Assembly: GCA_037389465.1 (NCBI GenBank)
Contig: JAZARR010000101.1
Location: 48,552 to 112,551, forward strand
Length of the DNA: 64,000 nucleotides
From: Baylisascaris procyonis
Lineage: Eukaryota > Nematoda > Chromadorea > Rhabditida > Ascarididae
Reading direction: 5' to 3'
Numbering within the stretch: the first letter of the stretch is position 1; every line of letters begins with the position of its first letter. Positions 1 through 10,067 of the stretch are shown piece by piece. The translations under genes and the position numbers were made by a program. The notes beneath the pieces were generated by a model. It saw only the letters and a program-made list of their open reading frames with translations, ran no database searches and had not been told where the DNA came from.

Positions 1-1
1 G

Positions 2-3000
2 AAAGGTTGTGCGTTATGTGCGCAGGCCCATTTTGCGGATGAGTGCTTGAGATATAGAAGGATTACTGACCGAGAACAACGCATCACAGATCTCAAGTTA
101 TGTTTTAGATGTCTGCGAGAAGGTCACAAAAGCAGGAATTGTAAATTCACTAAACCTTGCTTCTATTGTCGAGGTAGTCATCACAGTGCACTTTGTCCAC
201 GGAGAGAGAGGGTTAATTTATCGTGGCGGAGTCCAACAATGCAAATGAATAACCAAGCGCGAATGAGACCAAACGAACACGATCAAGCAATCAACCCAAA
301 TGGCAGACCCAATACCAACTGGCAACAGAGGGAATCAGGCACAATGCAGCAGCCGGAGTGGGCTTCTAGGTCAGTAGTACAATTAGAGGGGGGTTCCAAC
401 GAGGAGCCCGCAAGTGAAGGACTGAAGACAATTAGTCAGCGTCCACCTAGAACTTCACCAAATCCACAGGTGACATTTCAAACCAATGCCGTGGTAGTTG
501 AGCAGGAGCGGGCTCAAGCCAATGCTGTGACCTCCCCCACACAAATGGCCACAAATAAGGAGTTCAAGGAAATCGTCGAGGGAGAGTGCAGAAACCTAGT
601 CGCTCGCGATACTAAAGTGTACCTTCCTACTATTCGAGTAGATATATATAATCCAAAAGATGAGAGGAGCCCTATACTGGAGACTTACGCACTGTTTGAT
701 AGCGGTTCGCAGCGATCCTTTATTACAACATCGATGGCAAAGCAGCTCAAGCTGAGTCCTATTACATCAGAGGTTATTTCGCTTGACACCTTCGCTTCCA
801 AACGGGCAAAGAAGTTGGAATCCCAGTTGGTAGAAGTTGGACTTTGTCTCGAGAAGGGGAAGACGCAGGTTATAGAAGTGAACGTTGTCCCGAGGTTAGT
901 TAGGGAATTAACCTGTCGGAAACCGCTCAAACAAGAGAAAGAGGGAGAAGATTTGGGACAAGAGCTGATAGTGGCCCCAGGGATTCTTATAGGATCGGAT
1001 TTTTATTGGGAACTGATGGGTAGTGGCGCACCTCAAAAACTCGCGAATAACTTGTACCGTATATCGACGAAGGTAGGATCTATGATAGGAGGACGGCTTG
1101 AAAAAGAGAAAGAGATCCATACCTACTGTGGGGTGAACGTCGTCGGAGGTGCTAGCGGTACAGAGGACCAGTGGGCAGAGGTTGAGAAATTTTGGAAGCT
1201 TGAAAGTATTGGGGTGAACGAACAATCCAAAGATCAAGAAAACGACCGGGCACTGGAATGTTTCGATAAGACAGTTGAATTTATCGACGGTCGGTACCAA
1301 GTCTGTTGGCCATGGAAATATGAAGAAATTGAGCTTGAAAATAATTTTGGACTCAGCCTCGGTCGTCTCAAGTCACTGCTGAAACGATTGCATGGAGACC
1401 CGGAGTTGTTGTCAAAGTATGACCAAACTCTGCGAGAGCAAGAGCGGCTGGGGATAATTGAAGAAGTAGCTAGAGGAAGCAAGCCAGATGGGCCGGTTAG
1501 GTACGTTCCGCATCAGCCAGTTATAACCCCATCGAAAAGTACAACCAAACTGAGAATAGTGTTTGACGCCTCAGCAAAAGCGAGTAAGCGCGAAAAAAGT
1601 TTAAACGAGTGTCTCTATTCAGGACCAGCACTGTTACCCGATCTAGGGGGGATTTTGTTGAGATTCCGTCTTCCAAAAATAATAGTGATAGCAGACGTAG
1701 AAAAAGCATTTCTTCAGCTGTCTCTCAAGAAAACAGAACGAGATGTAACTAGGTTCTTGTGGCTAGATCGGCCAGAGAAAGGATTAAACAACGACAATTT
1801 GAAGACCTATCGCTTTACAAGAGTTGCGTTCGGCGTAGTAGCCAGCCCATTCCTCCTTGGAGCAACGTTAAGGTTCCATTTGGACAAAGTAGCTAAGGAA
1901 GCAGAAAAAGAGGATAAGGCGAAAGTGCAGAGATTCAGAGGACTAACCGAGCAGATTAAAGAAAACACATACGTAGACAATGTTATTTTAAGTGCCGAAA
2001 CCTCAGAGGAAGCTGTGCAACACTACCACATGGCGAAAGCAATATTTGATAAAGCGTCCATGAACCTGAGGCAGTGGGCCTCCAATGACAAGTCCGTTGT
2101 CACCCAGTTTCAAGAAGCGGACTTAATGCAGGAAGACATTACAAACGTGCTTGGATTAGGGTGGGATAGGCAAGAGGATACCCTGACCGTAAGGCTCGTA
2201 AACAGAGATGAAAACGAGGGTGCAGCACTAACAAAAAGAAAAGTCCTTTCACACCTTTCCGCAAATTTTGACCCCTTAGGACTGATATCGCCAGTGCTTC
2301 TAAAAGGAAAACTCCTTTTTCAAACACTATGGAAAGAAGGATACCAATGGGATGAAATACTGAGACCAGAACATCAGGTGAACTGGACCAACATAGTAAT
2401 GAACTGGATGGAATACCCCACGTTTGTAATCGATCGAAGAGTTGTTAGGAGTGACAGCAAAAGGTTACAGCTGCATGCATTTGTAGACGCTTCGCAGCAC
2501 GCTTTCGCTGCGGCGATCTACCTACGTAGCAAAGTTGACAGTAAGGCTGAGAGTCACTTAGTGTTCTCAAAGACGCGACTATGCCCTTTAAGAGACATCT
2601 CCATACCCAGGCTGGAACTGATGGCATGCGTTATCGGAGTGAGAGCATTAGTATATGTGGAAAGACAGTTGAAAGTGGCCATTGAGAAAAAAGTACTGTG
2701 GAGCGATTCAAAATGTGCTCTAGCTTGGATAATGAGTAATAGAGCGTTACCGGTATTCGTAGCGAACCGTGTACAAGAACTAAACAAGCACTACGGGATT
2801 GAGTACAGACACGTCGGAGGTAGAGAAAACCCGGCTGACCTTGCGTCGAGAGGTGCAACCCCTAAAAGCTTAGCAAACAGCAACATTTGGTGGAAGGGCC
2901 CGGAATGGTTAGTAAAGAGTGAAACGCACTGGCCTTTAAGCGATGATCAAAAATTGCAGGGAGAGGTCCAAGAGCAGGATATGACCAGCAGCGTAGTAGC

Positions 3001-3625
3001 AACACTAACCACACTACAGCACGATCAGGAAAAGGAGGAAGATTGGTTAGAAAGAGTGGCGGCCCGAGTGAGCACGTGGAGGAAGCTGAAAGGGGTAATA
3101 GGATATGTCCTCAGGTGGATAGAAATGAGAAAGGGGACTGGACGGCAACAGTCAGGGTTAAGTATGGAGGAACTAGAATATGCGGAAATGAAAATCATGG
3201 ACATCATGCAAAATAAACAATTCCATGAACTAAAAGAGGCATTGCAACACGACAAACCGCATCAATTAAAGAAGCAGCTAGGGGTGGTAGAGATGGGCGG
3301 ATTACTAAGATGTAAAGGGAGATACGAGCACGAAGACCTCCTGGCCCAAACGAAGTGGCCCATTTTATTGCCATCTAAACATAAAGTCACAGAACTGATC
3401 ATAGAACAAGCTCACAAGAAAAACTTTCATCAAGGGGTGCAAAAAACGTTGTGCGATGTAAGAGAGCGGTTTTGGATCCCGAAAGGTCGAGCAGTAGTAA
3501 AAAGAGTGCTCAGAAGATGTCTGACTTGCAAAAAGCATGAAGGCGGCCCATTCGCGCTACCCCCATGCCTTCTTTACCGGCGTATAGAACAAGACGAGCG
3601 TTTCCCTTTCGACATACCGGAGTAG
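2..3625 (+). CDS. BEL/Pao gag-pol polyprotein, gag zinc knuckles to integrase zinc domain (5' partial)
   Basis: This frame is open from the window edge, so its true start is outside. Before residue 1 (counted from nt 47) there is already a CX2CX3HX4C knuckle at nt 8-46. A CX2CX4HX4C knuckle (CFRCLREGHKSRNC) and a third CFYCRGSHHSALC follow. A low-complexity linker leads to the A17-type aspartic protease (LFDSGSQRSF, Asp near residue 218). The reverse transcriptase shows the Pao-type VFDAS start, IADVEKAF (motif A), FGVVASPF (motif B) and YVDN near residue 642 (motif C). RNase H has FVDAS near 814 and LWSDSK. The integrase HHCC zinc domain (residues about 1120-1180) ends with CLTCKKHEG. The frame then runs out at 3625, where the integrase core has moved to another frame. 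The polyprotein makes the enzymes that copy the element's RNA and insert the DNA. Domain assignment is firm. The YVDN catalytic box, in place of YVDD, is noted separately. Confidence 0.95.
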   Translation, partial: KGCALCAQAHFADECLRYRRITDREQRITDLKLCFRCLREGHKSRNCKFTKPCFYCRGSHHSALCPRRERVNLSWRSPTMQMNNQARMRPNEHDQAINPNGRPNTNWQQRESGTMQQPEWASRSVVQLEGGSNEEPASEGLKTISQRPPRTSPNPQVTFQTNAVVVEQERAQANAVTSPTQMATNKEFKEIVEGECRNLVARDTKVYLPTIRVDIYNPKDERSPILETYALFDSGSQRSFITTSMAKQLKLSPITSEVISLDTFASKRAKKLESQLVEVGLCLEKGKTQVIEVNVVPRLVRELTCRKPLKQEKEGEDLGQELIVAPGILIGSDFYWELMGSGAPQKLANNLYRISTKVGSMIGGRLEKEKEIHTYCGVNVVGGASGTEDQWAEVEKFWKLESIGVNEQSKDQENDRALECFDKTVEFIDGRYQVCWPWKYEEIELENNFGLSLGRLKSLLKRLHGDPELLSKYDQTLREQERLGIIEEVARGSKPDGPVRYVPHQPVITPSKSTTKLRIVFDASAKASKREKSLNECLYSGPALLPDLGGILLRFRLPKIIVIADVEKAFLQLSLKKTERDVTRFLWLDRPEKGLNNDNLKTYRFTRVAFGVVASPFLLGATLRFHLDKVAKEAEKEDKAKVQRFRGLTEQIKENTYVDNVILSAETSEEAVQHYHMAKAIFDKASMNLRQWASNDKSVVTQFQEADLMQEDITNVLGLGWDRQEDTLTVRLVNRDENEGAALTKRKVLSHLSANFDPLGLISPVLLKGKLLFQTLWKEGYQWDEILRPEHQVNWTNIVMNWMEYPTFVIDRRVVRSDSKRLQLHAFVDASQHAFAAAIYLRSKVDSKAESHLVFSKTRLCPLRDISIPRLELMACVIGVRALVYVERQLKVAIEKKVLWSDSKCALAWIMSNRALPVFVANRVQELNKHYGIEYRHVGGRENPADLASRGATPKSLANSNIWWKGPEWLVKSETHWPLSDDQKLQGEVQEQDMTSSVVATLTTLQHDQEKEEDWLERVAARVSTWRKLKGVIGYVLRWIEMRKGTGRQQSGLSMEELEYAEMKIMDIMQNKQFHELKEALQHDKPHQLKKQLGVVEMGGLLRCKGRYEHEDLLAQTKWPILLPSKHKVTELIIEQAHKKNFHQGVQKTLCDVRERFWIPKGRAVVKRVLRRCLTCKKHEGGPFALPPCLLYRRIEQDERFPFDIPE

Positions 3626-4662
3626 ACTATTTCGGCCCCATGTTAGTCAAAGATAAAGGTCAGACAACGAAGATCTGGGGATGTCTATGGACGTGTTTGG
3701 TTACTAGAGCCGTCCACCTAGACACAGTTAGCAGTCTAACAGCAGAACAGTTTATTCAAACTTTTCGAAGGTTTGTAGCTCGAAGAGGAGTACCCGAAAG
3801 AATTCTGTCGGATAACGCCACTACATTCACGTCGGCGGGAAAAATTTTGGTGAGTGAACACCAGAAAAAGGAACTTGAAGAGGGGTTGGCCCAATATGGA
3901 AGTGAAAACGGCTTACGATGGGACTTTATCACTAGTCACGCACCATGGAAGGGCGGAGCTTATGAGAGAATGATTGGTTTAGTTAAGCGGTCACTCAGCA
4001 AAGCCCTAGGAAGAAAGATTTTGAAAGTCGAGGAGTTACAAACTTTACTGTGTGAGATTGAAGCAGTCTTAAATAGCAGACCCATCACTTATGTCTATGA
4101 AAACAATCACGAAGGTAAAGCAATAAGACCGATCGATTTCGTTAGCCCACATATAAACCTATTGATCGCTGGTTCGGAGGACCAGAACGAGGTGTCAGAC
4201 CCAAGTTACAAACCTGAATCGGAAATGATCGCTTTGCAAGAAAAATATAAAATAGGTCTGCGCGTCCTTGAGGATTTCTGGAAGCGGTGGCGGGATGAGT
4301 ACTTGCTAAGCCTAAGAGAGCAGCAAAGAATGGAACACACTGGACCGCGAAACGTGATAACAAGAGAACCGCAAGTTGGAGAAATGGTAATCATTTATGA
4401 GGAAGGGGTACCAAGAGGTCAGTGGAAAACAGGAATGATCATATCCATTAACCGAAGTAAAGATAACCATATACGCAAGGTCGTCCTAAAAACACCCACT
4501 GGCGGAAATTTGGAGAGACCTTTGAATTACCTTTACCCGCTAGAGGTGAGGGCATGTGAGCAGAGGGAAGAGGAAAAAGGTAACGCCCCCCAAGTCCAAC
4601 AGTCGCAGCTCGAAGATGCAAATCATTGGGTATTGAGGTCACGCACCGTGCAGAAAAAGTGA
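3565..4662 (+). CDS. BEL/Pao integrase core and DUF5641-like C-terminus (frame-shifted part of pol)
   Basis: This is the continuation of pol, one frame away from the upstream piece and overlapping it by 61 bases. The retroviral-type integrase core has its three acidic residues: Asp about 21 in GVDYFGP, Asp about 83 in LSDNATTF, Glu about 134 in KGGAYERM, giving D-X61-D-X50-E. The conserved VLNSRPIT follows near residue 175. The C-terminal part (about 235-345) has FWKRWRDEYLLSLR and a GEMVIIYEEG...GQWKTGMI barrel typical of the DUF5641 tail of Pao integrases. The ATG at 3565 is only where the open frame happens to begin; in a working element this would be translated as part of gag-pol. The stop at 4660-4662 lies 90 bp before the proposed LTR. 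Confidence 0.94.
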   Translation: MPSLPAYRTRRAFPFRHTGVDYFGPMLVKDKGQTTKIWGCLWTCLVTRAVHLDTVSSLTAEQFIQTFRRFVARRGVPERILSDNATTFTSAGKILVSEHQKKELEEGLAQYGSENGLRWDFITSHAPWKGGAYERMIGLVKRSLSKALGRKILKVEELQTLLCEIEAVLNSRPITYVYENNHEGKAIRPIDFVSPHINLLIAGSEDQNEVSDPSYKPESEMIALQEKYKIGLRVLEDFWKRWRDEYLLSLREQQRMEHTGPRNVITREPQVGEMVIIYEEGVPRGQWKTGMIISINRSKDNHIRKVVLKTPTGGNLERPLNYLYPLEVRACEQREEEKGNAPQVQQSQLEDANHWVLRSRTVQKK

Positions 4663-4736
4663 AGTGATCAGAAGTTGCCACAATCCTCATCACTTCAAAG
4701 TTAACGGTACAAGAAACTTCCCAGGAAGCTTTCTCA

Positions 4737-4752
4737 TGTGGGCCGGTGGGAA
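4737..4752 (+). other. Possible polypurine tract before the 3' LTR
   Basis: A G-rich 16-base stretch (tgtgggccggtgggaa) stands immediately before a TGT that would open the LTR. Plus-strand priming tracts of BEL/Pao elements sit here. A second purine-rich run at 4654-4676, just before and after the stop codon, is an alternative, which would move the LTR start about 75 bp upstream. Confidence 0.4.
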
Positions 4753-5095
4753 TGTCGCGGCTTCGCGCGAGTGAATGAGTGCGTAGAAATAAATAAAGTA
4801 AAAGATGATTAAAGCTTCAAAAGTTAGTTTTGCAGACGTGAGAAAGTTATAAGAAACGAAGTAGTGCAAATGGATTATGAAAGTGAGATTGTTAGTCGGC
4901 CACTCAGAAGTGTTGAGCTCAAAGAGAGGGCAACGCGCGTGGGAAGCTCACAAGGCATGGGAGAGCTTTGTTTCTCAAAAAGTGCATGAGGACATGCGCA
5001 TCAAGTCATCCCATGAACAATGTTAATTGTCAACTCAACTAACGGCACAAAGAAGGGGCGGACCATAAGCTTCAAGAAAGTGTCAGCAGGAAAGC

Positions 5096-5103
5096 TATAT
5101 AAA
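5096..5103 (+). promoter_or_regulatory. LTR TATA box
   Basis: TATATAAA lies inside the proposed LTR, about 340 bp after its start. It is followed by a G/C-richer stretch where transcription would begin near 5125-5130, so U3 would be about 370 bp. This is the expected promoter for the element's genomic RNA. Confidence 0.6.
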
Positions 5104-5344
5104 CAAACCCCAAAGGTTCGGTAACTGTACAATGTGTAAAGTGAATCGGTGTTGTGCGCTTAACGTTTTGGCTTATGAATAAGTATGTGTATTCTTTCCG
5201 TCGGGTTATAAGAAGTTATAACATTACGTACTTGTCTTATAACCATGTATGAGTTTACTTAATCACATGTTAACCTACTATCATATTATCCTTTACTGTT
5301 GATATGTAAATGTTTCTGCGTCGCGTTTTGATTGTTTAAATGCG

Positions 5345-5350
5345 AATAAA
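5345..5350 (+). terminator. LTR poly(A) signal
   Basis: AATAAA lies about 245 bp after the TATA box, in the position expected for the end of the R region. Another AATAAA at 4790 in the U3 part is upstream of the promoter and is not expected to be used. Confidence 0.5.
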
Positions 5351-5357
5351 GGTTTAA

Positions 5358-5485
5358 TTACCCAAGTTTGAGGTTTGAGGCGTGGCTCACACAGCAGTGG
5401 AAAGGTGCACAAGGCGGTTGCACCAACAGCATCTGATATTGGTATTCTAAGAGCAGCCACCTCAAAGTGAAGTATTCTTGGGTAA
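5358..5485. repeat. Inverted repeat within the LTR, potential R/U5 hairpin
   Basis: TTACCCAAG at 5358-5366 pairs with CTTGGGTAA at 5477-5485. Just inside it, TTTGAGG (5367-5373, repeated at 5374-5380) pairs with CCTCAAA at 5460-5466. In RNA this would form a stem with 9 and 7 paired bases and a loop of roughly 80-90 nt, near the 5' end of the element transcript if it is in R/U5. Confidence 0.6.
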
Positions 5486-5510
5486 CTGACAGAATCCCAA
5501 AAGGTGGTCA

Positions 5511-5760
5511 TTGGCGAGCGGAAGGCGTCATTGAAATCGGAGTGTCGCGACAAGTAGACGGGTCACGGAAGGGAGCTCAGTGGTCAGAATCGTCGACTCC
5601 AGCGGAGATTGTGGTTGGATCGACGCCAGTGGCAAAGAGACAGGTCGACGGTGGATCAGGAACGCCACGCGTCAACTCGGAACTGACTAAACCTGGCACC
5701 GAGAAGCGATCAGCAGTTCAATCGACATCGGACAGCGACAGTAACGTAGGCCAATTGTTA
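5511..5760 (+). other. Primer-binding-site-like start and leader-like sequence after the LTR
   Basis: Directly after the LTR end comes ttggcgagcggaagg, which has the TGG start expected of a tRNA primer site. About 240 bp with clearly higher G+C than the flanks follow, open in one frame (SRQVDGSRKGAQ and onward). This looks like the start of an internal region, not like host flank. The likeness ends near 5760, where AT-rich sequence resumes. No gag domain is recognisable, and which tRNA would pair is unknown. Confidence 0.4.
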
Positions 5761-5843
5761 AACAGTAATTTTCCTTTGTTTTATTCGTTTTCTATTGTTT
5801 GTTCACGAATCTTTGGGGTCAAACTAACATACATAATCTAATT

Positions 5844-5901
5844 ATTGACCACCTTCACACATACACACTACACACACCCACCAACAAAAAGGGTGGTCAA
5901 T
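5844..5901. repeat. 10-bp perfect inverted repeat with 38-nt spacer
   Basis: ATTGACCACC at 5844-5853 and GGTGGTCAAT at 5892-5901 are exact reverse complements. The spacer is rich in CACA. The right arm resembles the LTR end at 5499-5510 (AAAAGGTGGTCA against AAAAAGGGTGGTCA). Confidence 0.7.
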
Positions 5902-7270
5902 ACACTAACAGACTTCATGCGTCAAATTATTTTTTTTTTTCAGTGCTTTAATCACTCGAATTCGAGGAAGTTAAGTCAACGTTTATATTAGAAGTGCGCA
6001 TTTTTCACGCGATAACTTATTATGCACTGATACAACCTTTCCATGTGCCTTGGTTCTAACGATGAAGACCTTTGGCTGACTTCATTGTTTTGTTGGTTAA
6101 AGGTGCAGCAAATGAACTCGTTTATGTTGCATGGCGTTGAACATAGTTCCGAATAACACAACTGTTCTATTCCTTCATATGAGAATTTCGTACTCGTTTC
6201 ACCAAGATATCTTTGATTATGAAATAGCTACAAATTTCGAGCGCTGGTCTCACTTTTCGTTACGATTGAAGCATTCCTTCTGCCAGAGGACGTCATTTTG
6301 TCTTTTGTGGCACATTGTAGTATGGTAGAAATTGCATTTGCTATCACTGATTTGGCGTTGGTGTTACTCCATTCGCCAACTTCACATCAAATATTTCTCT
6401 TCCTCAAGGTGGAACCCGAAAGTATTTGCACACCTGGTGATTTGGCCATGCGGCTACTTCCGAGAATATGAATTGCAGCAGCTAAAACATATGGGAAACA
6501 GCTGGTGTCCAGAGATGTAATACATTTAAAAAAAATTGCGACAATTTCTTCTTTGAATAATTTCACATTGATGTACATTGTTCTAGCGATGTAAAAATTG
6601 AAGCAACACAAAAAATTGAAGAGATGCAAATCAGCTAATGTTAGCGAAATATTCCCAGCCGATTCTCTGTAAACTATTCGTGAATGTGAAATGAAAACGC
6701 TGAAGGCTGTGGAAGCATGTACAACTAAGCAACACATCAAGAAATTTTCGAATGCAGCCCTGCCGGGCAAATGCACACCAACCAAATGACGTGGTAAAGT
6801 TGCCAATACGTTCGTCTACGAGCAAATAAGCGACTTAGATATAGGCAGTCATTCTAGCGTGTAGTAATTTATTAACTTTCTTCGCGAGGAAGCGAACTCA
6901 TCTTCGCACAGATGAGCTGATGTATGTTTCACTTTAGACCGCTCATATGTGATGCATTTTTACAGGTTTCATGATGACATTATTGATTACAGGACGTTTA
7001 TTATCGTCAGTAGAGGAGTAAAGAGCAGACTACATTCTGATGTTCATCGTGACAACTTTTTACGCTTATTTTGGATTCATTTATCAGCCTTTGGTATTTC
7101 TCAAATGATTCATTGCGCAGATATAATGATTTGCACTCTTCTAACAATACGAAGGCATTTTCTGATAGTGACCATTATCTCCACGAGAACGTGAAAATTT
7201 TGAGCCAGAAGGATCATGATAATGCCGTCTCGTTCAAACTCGTTTTCGCAGTATGCACTTCTAGGCACGA

Positions 7271-7272
<2 letters not shown>
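5902..7272. other. No recognisable gene
   Basis: AT-rich sequence with scattered chance open frames. The longest, 6387-6806 on the minus strand (139 codons), shows no domain and is rich in hydrophobic residues. The opposite strand at 6672-6789 reads KTLKAVEACTTKQ-like hydrophilic residues between stops; it could be a decayed exon or element fragment, but I recognise nothing. Confidence 0.5.
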
Positions 7273-7331
<59 letters not shown>

Positions 7332-7344
7332 CACGTATATATAC
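7273..7344. repeat. (TA)n microsatellite
   Basis: About 50 bp of near-perfect alternating TA, then a short interrupted part with TACACG. Open frames across it are artefacts of the repeat (Tyr-Ile runs). Confidence 0.98.
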
Positions 7345-8292
7345 TTAATGTGGATATATGTATCGTTTTTTGAATGCTACCGGCACACGAAAATCCATAT
7401 GCACCTGGAACTCTTCACACCTGTTTATGAAAGCCTTAGCCCTGCGAAAACGTTTAAATAAAAGTTTTTCAGGAGGATTACATACTTATTGATGCTACGA
7501 TTCCTCTGTCGACAATTTCAGAACTTTTTTATCTCACTTCTTCCTAAAACATCTTCCAATTTTGTTTCTGTTGGGTAACTTTATGGTGATTCACCTATTC
7601 CGTTCATATGCAAGACTGACCTGGCAATATCATGGTGAATTGTTCTAAGCGTAATGATAGAAAGTGAAATCAACGCAAAAGAATTTGCTTCTCACTCGAA
7701 ACTAATAAAAGCTCTCAGTTTCATTGATCATATTGTTGATGTTGTTCAAAAAATTTTGAATTCATTCTGAGAAAACATCATTCCTCCATTTTTATCAATT
7801 TTTTATGTTTTCACATTTTCTTTCCACTATTCGTGGGAAAACTCTATGAGCTATGAGTTTTTGCACTTTATGCATGCAACGAGTGGAGCACAGCACATCG
7901 CTAAGATGGCCACATTGTGAGTTCAATTGAAAACTGTCGCAAGGAGAAGATGTACAAGGTCCTCTTGCAGGAATGAACAAAATACGACTAGAAAAGGAGT
8001 TGCAAAATTTTGATGGCACTCGCAAAACCTTCATTCTGCTGTAAATTGTGGTTCTTAACAGCGAGATTTATGTGAGTGCCCAGGAAACAATCAATTATCG
8101 GCTTCTTCTGGGTAAAAGCAGCTACAACAAAGGCTGTTCCATCGTTACCGGATTGAGTTGCTGCCGCAGTGAGAAGATTCCAATTAGGATCAATGTCATG
8201 GCTGCTTCATAAAGTTGAAACTTTTGTTATCTTTGGTGATTTGCTCCTTTTGTTTGAGTTTGCATTGTTGGTTCGAGGTTGAGCGCTGGCTA

Positions 8293-8327
<35 letters not shown>

Positions 8328-10067
8328 GACTTGATCATCGTTATGCAGCAGGGAAGTTCTCAAGGGTCATTTCATTTGTGTTATATGCAAGTGATAGTCT
8401 TAGAAAAATAGTAGAAAAACGTTAATATTATTACATCGTTTCAGTGAGCGAAAGCTCAAATTTTTTAAACTGTGAAATTCCAAATGCTATAATGTGCAAA
8501 TATTCTGTAAAATTGCACGCCGCGTTTCGTTCGTCGTTCGTCCTCAATTTTTTTATTTTTATTTTTTATTTATTTATTTATTTATTTATTTTTTTTTAGC
8601 GAAATCGTGTCAGATGCACTCAGAAGGCATTGCTTCAAATAAAAATAATGGCTGAAATCATCACTCTTTTGCCTTAAAAAGTAAAATTCAACTCATCGTT
8701 TTTCATATTGTCGAATCTCTCATGATTGCTCATGAACGCTAAAGTGCTCTATTGCTGTGCCATCAGAAAGTGATTAGATTCTGCGCAGAAATGTTCCATC
8801 ATTATCCTTTATTCTTAAACCTATCCATTAAATTGTTTGATCGTTATTTTCACAGCGTAATTATTCACACCGGTGGGCGGTTACAAGTGCATGTCGCTTT
8901 CTTGATTAGCCGATTAAAGATGATTTCATTATACGTCATTTCATTATCCAACTTCACGGCTCACTGCATCAACAATTGTTTGCCGGAATGCTTCACTAAA
9001 TTGAAGAAAAATGCTCTTCTTCCTAAGTTCGACGACGCATTGCAGTATCACTGACCTATTCAAATTCAAGTCATTCATCGCATTCGTAAACAACGAAAAA
9101 TTGCAACGGAATAGTTTCGGTGTCAGAAGAGCGTCTCTAATTTGCAAAACATGCACAAAAATGATGATTCAATAGCGTGAAATCTATTTCGAAAGCATGA
9201 AGTGAAGCGATGAAACAGTCCGCTCAAATTGTTGGGAACTTGTATTGTGCGCTTACGAATAAAGAAAATGAGGCAAAATACCGGCGCATTTGCTAATCAA
9301 GCTTTCTTTCTGTTAGAGATTGGATAGTATAGTCGACGACGCCGTAATGCTTTAGAAAAAAAACTGATGAACAGAATGAGCGGATTCATGTATTTTCTAA
9401 AGGATTTCTTTTACATGCGCATATGATCGCCCAACTTTTTGCATCGCGCTAATTTTTTATCCGCCACAGGATTTGCGGTCGTTTGGCTCTATTTTATACA
9501 CTTGGTGGTCGCTGCGTTATATTTTGAGTATGTACGAATGCTGCATAAGCGAACGAAATGCGCGATTACACGATTCATTTGTCTTAGATGGTTCTCTTAA
9601 AGAATAGATTTTTCTTAGATGGTTTTGCAAAAGAATAAGGCTCTACGACATTGATATATCAGAATTTTCTCACTGCCTAACTGCTTTAGAAATACGTTTA
9701 ATATAATTGCTGTTTAATTTGTGGTAAGGGATTGCGCAATTAAGTGCAAATGGGACATTATGACGTTAATAGATCTTTAAAAGATCGTCAATAGGTAATA
9801 ATTTCACTCACATCTTCTTTCTCATCGTCTAGCCGAGTCATATTTATGAATCATTTCAATAGCTATGCTCGCCATTGACTCCACTTTTTTGACAATTAAA
9901 TGCTTTTTTTTTGTAAAAAAAAGAGGATTCATGTTCACAATAATCATCAGTTGGCTAGAAGTATATTACTGTTAGTGTTCAATTATCATCAAGATTCATG
10001 CTTTTGAAAAATCCTGTCTATTTTTCGCAACAAGAATATTCGATATGGAGTTGTTTCTCGAAGAAAC
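7345..10067. other. No recognisable gene; homopolymer and TTTA tracts
   Basis: The stretch holds a T24 run at 8295-8318 and a T-rich block with (TTTA)n at 8548-8598. It also holds a 25-bp imperfect tandem duplication (copies at 9582-9606 and 9613-9637, both starting TCTTAGATGG). No protein or RNA family is recognised. Confidence 0.6.

Larger units (their letters stand above)
2..5510 (+). mobile_element. BEL/Pao LTR retrotransposon, 5' end outside the window
   Basis: One element covers the left edge: gag knuckles, pol and a single downstream LTR, all on the plus strand. The domain order is protease, reverse transcriptase, RNase H, integrase, DUF5641-like tail, which is the BEL/Pao order. The 5' LTR and most of gag lie left of base 1, so LTR identity and target duplication cannot be judged here. 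No env-like frame is seen after the DUF5641-like tail. The coding part is almost intact, with one frameshift, which implies a fairly recent copy. Confidence 0.93.
4753..5510 (+). repeat. Long terminal repeat of the BEL/Pao element (boundaries inferred)
   Basis: The non-coding stretch behind pol has the parts of an LTR: a TATA box at 5096, a poly(A) signal at 5345 and a long hairpin between 5358 and 5485. Taking TG at 4753 and CA at 5509-5510 as ends gives 758 bp. The end is supported by the primer-site-like ttggcgagcggaagg directly after it. Only one LTR is in the window, so the ends cannot be confirmed by comparison. Confidence 0.6.

Noticed and set aside
685..2858. Many minus-strand open frames across the BEL/Pao coding region
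   Set aside because: They are antisense shadows of the gag-pol frame.
3565..3625. Programmed ribosomal frameshift between the two pol frames
   Set aside because: The switch is inside the integrase, not at a gag-pol or domain-cleavage border, and no slippery heptamer of the usual kind precedes it; an indel in the C run explains it better.
6387..6806. 139-codon minus-strand hydrophobic frame
   Set aside because: No recognisable family or membrane-protein pattern, and no splice context; treated as chance.
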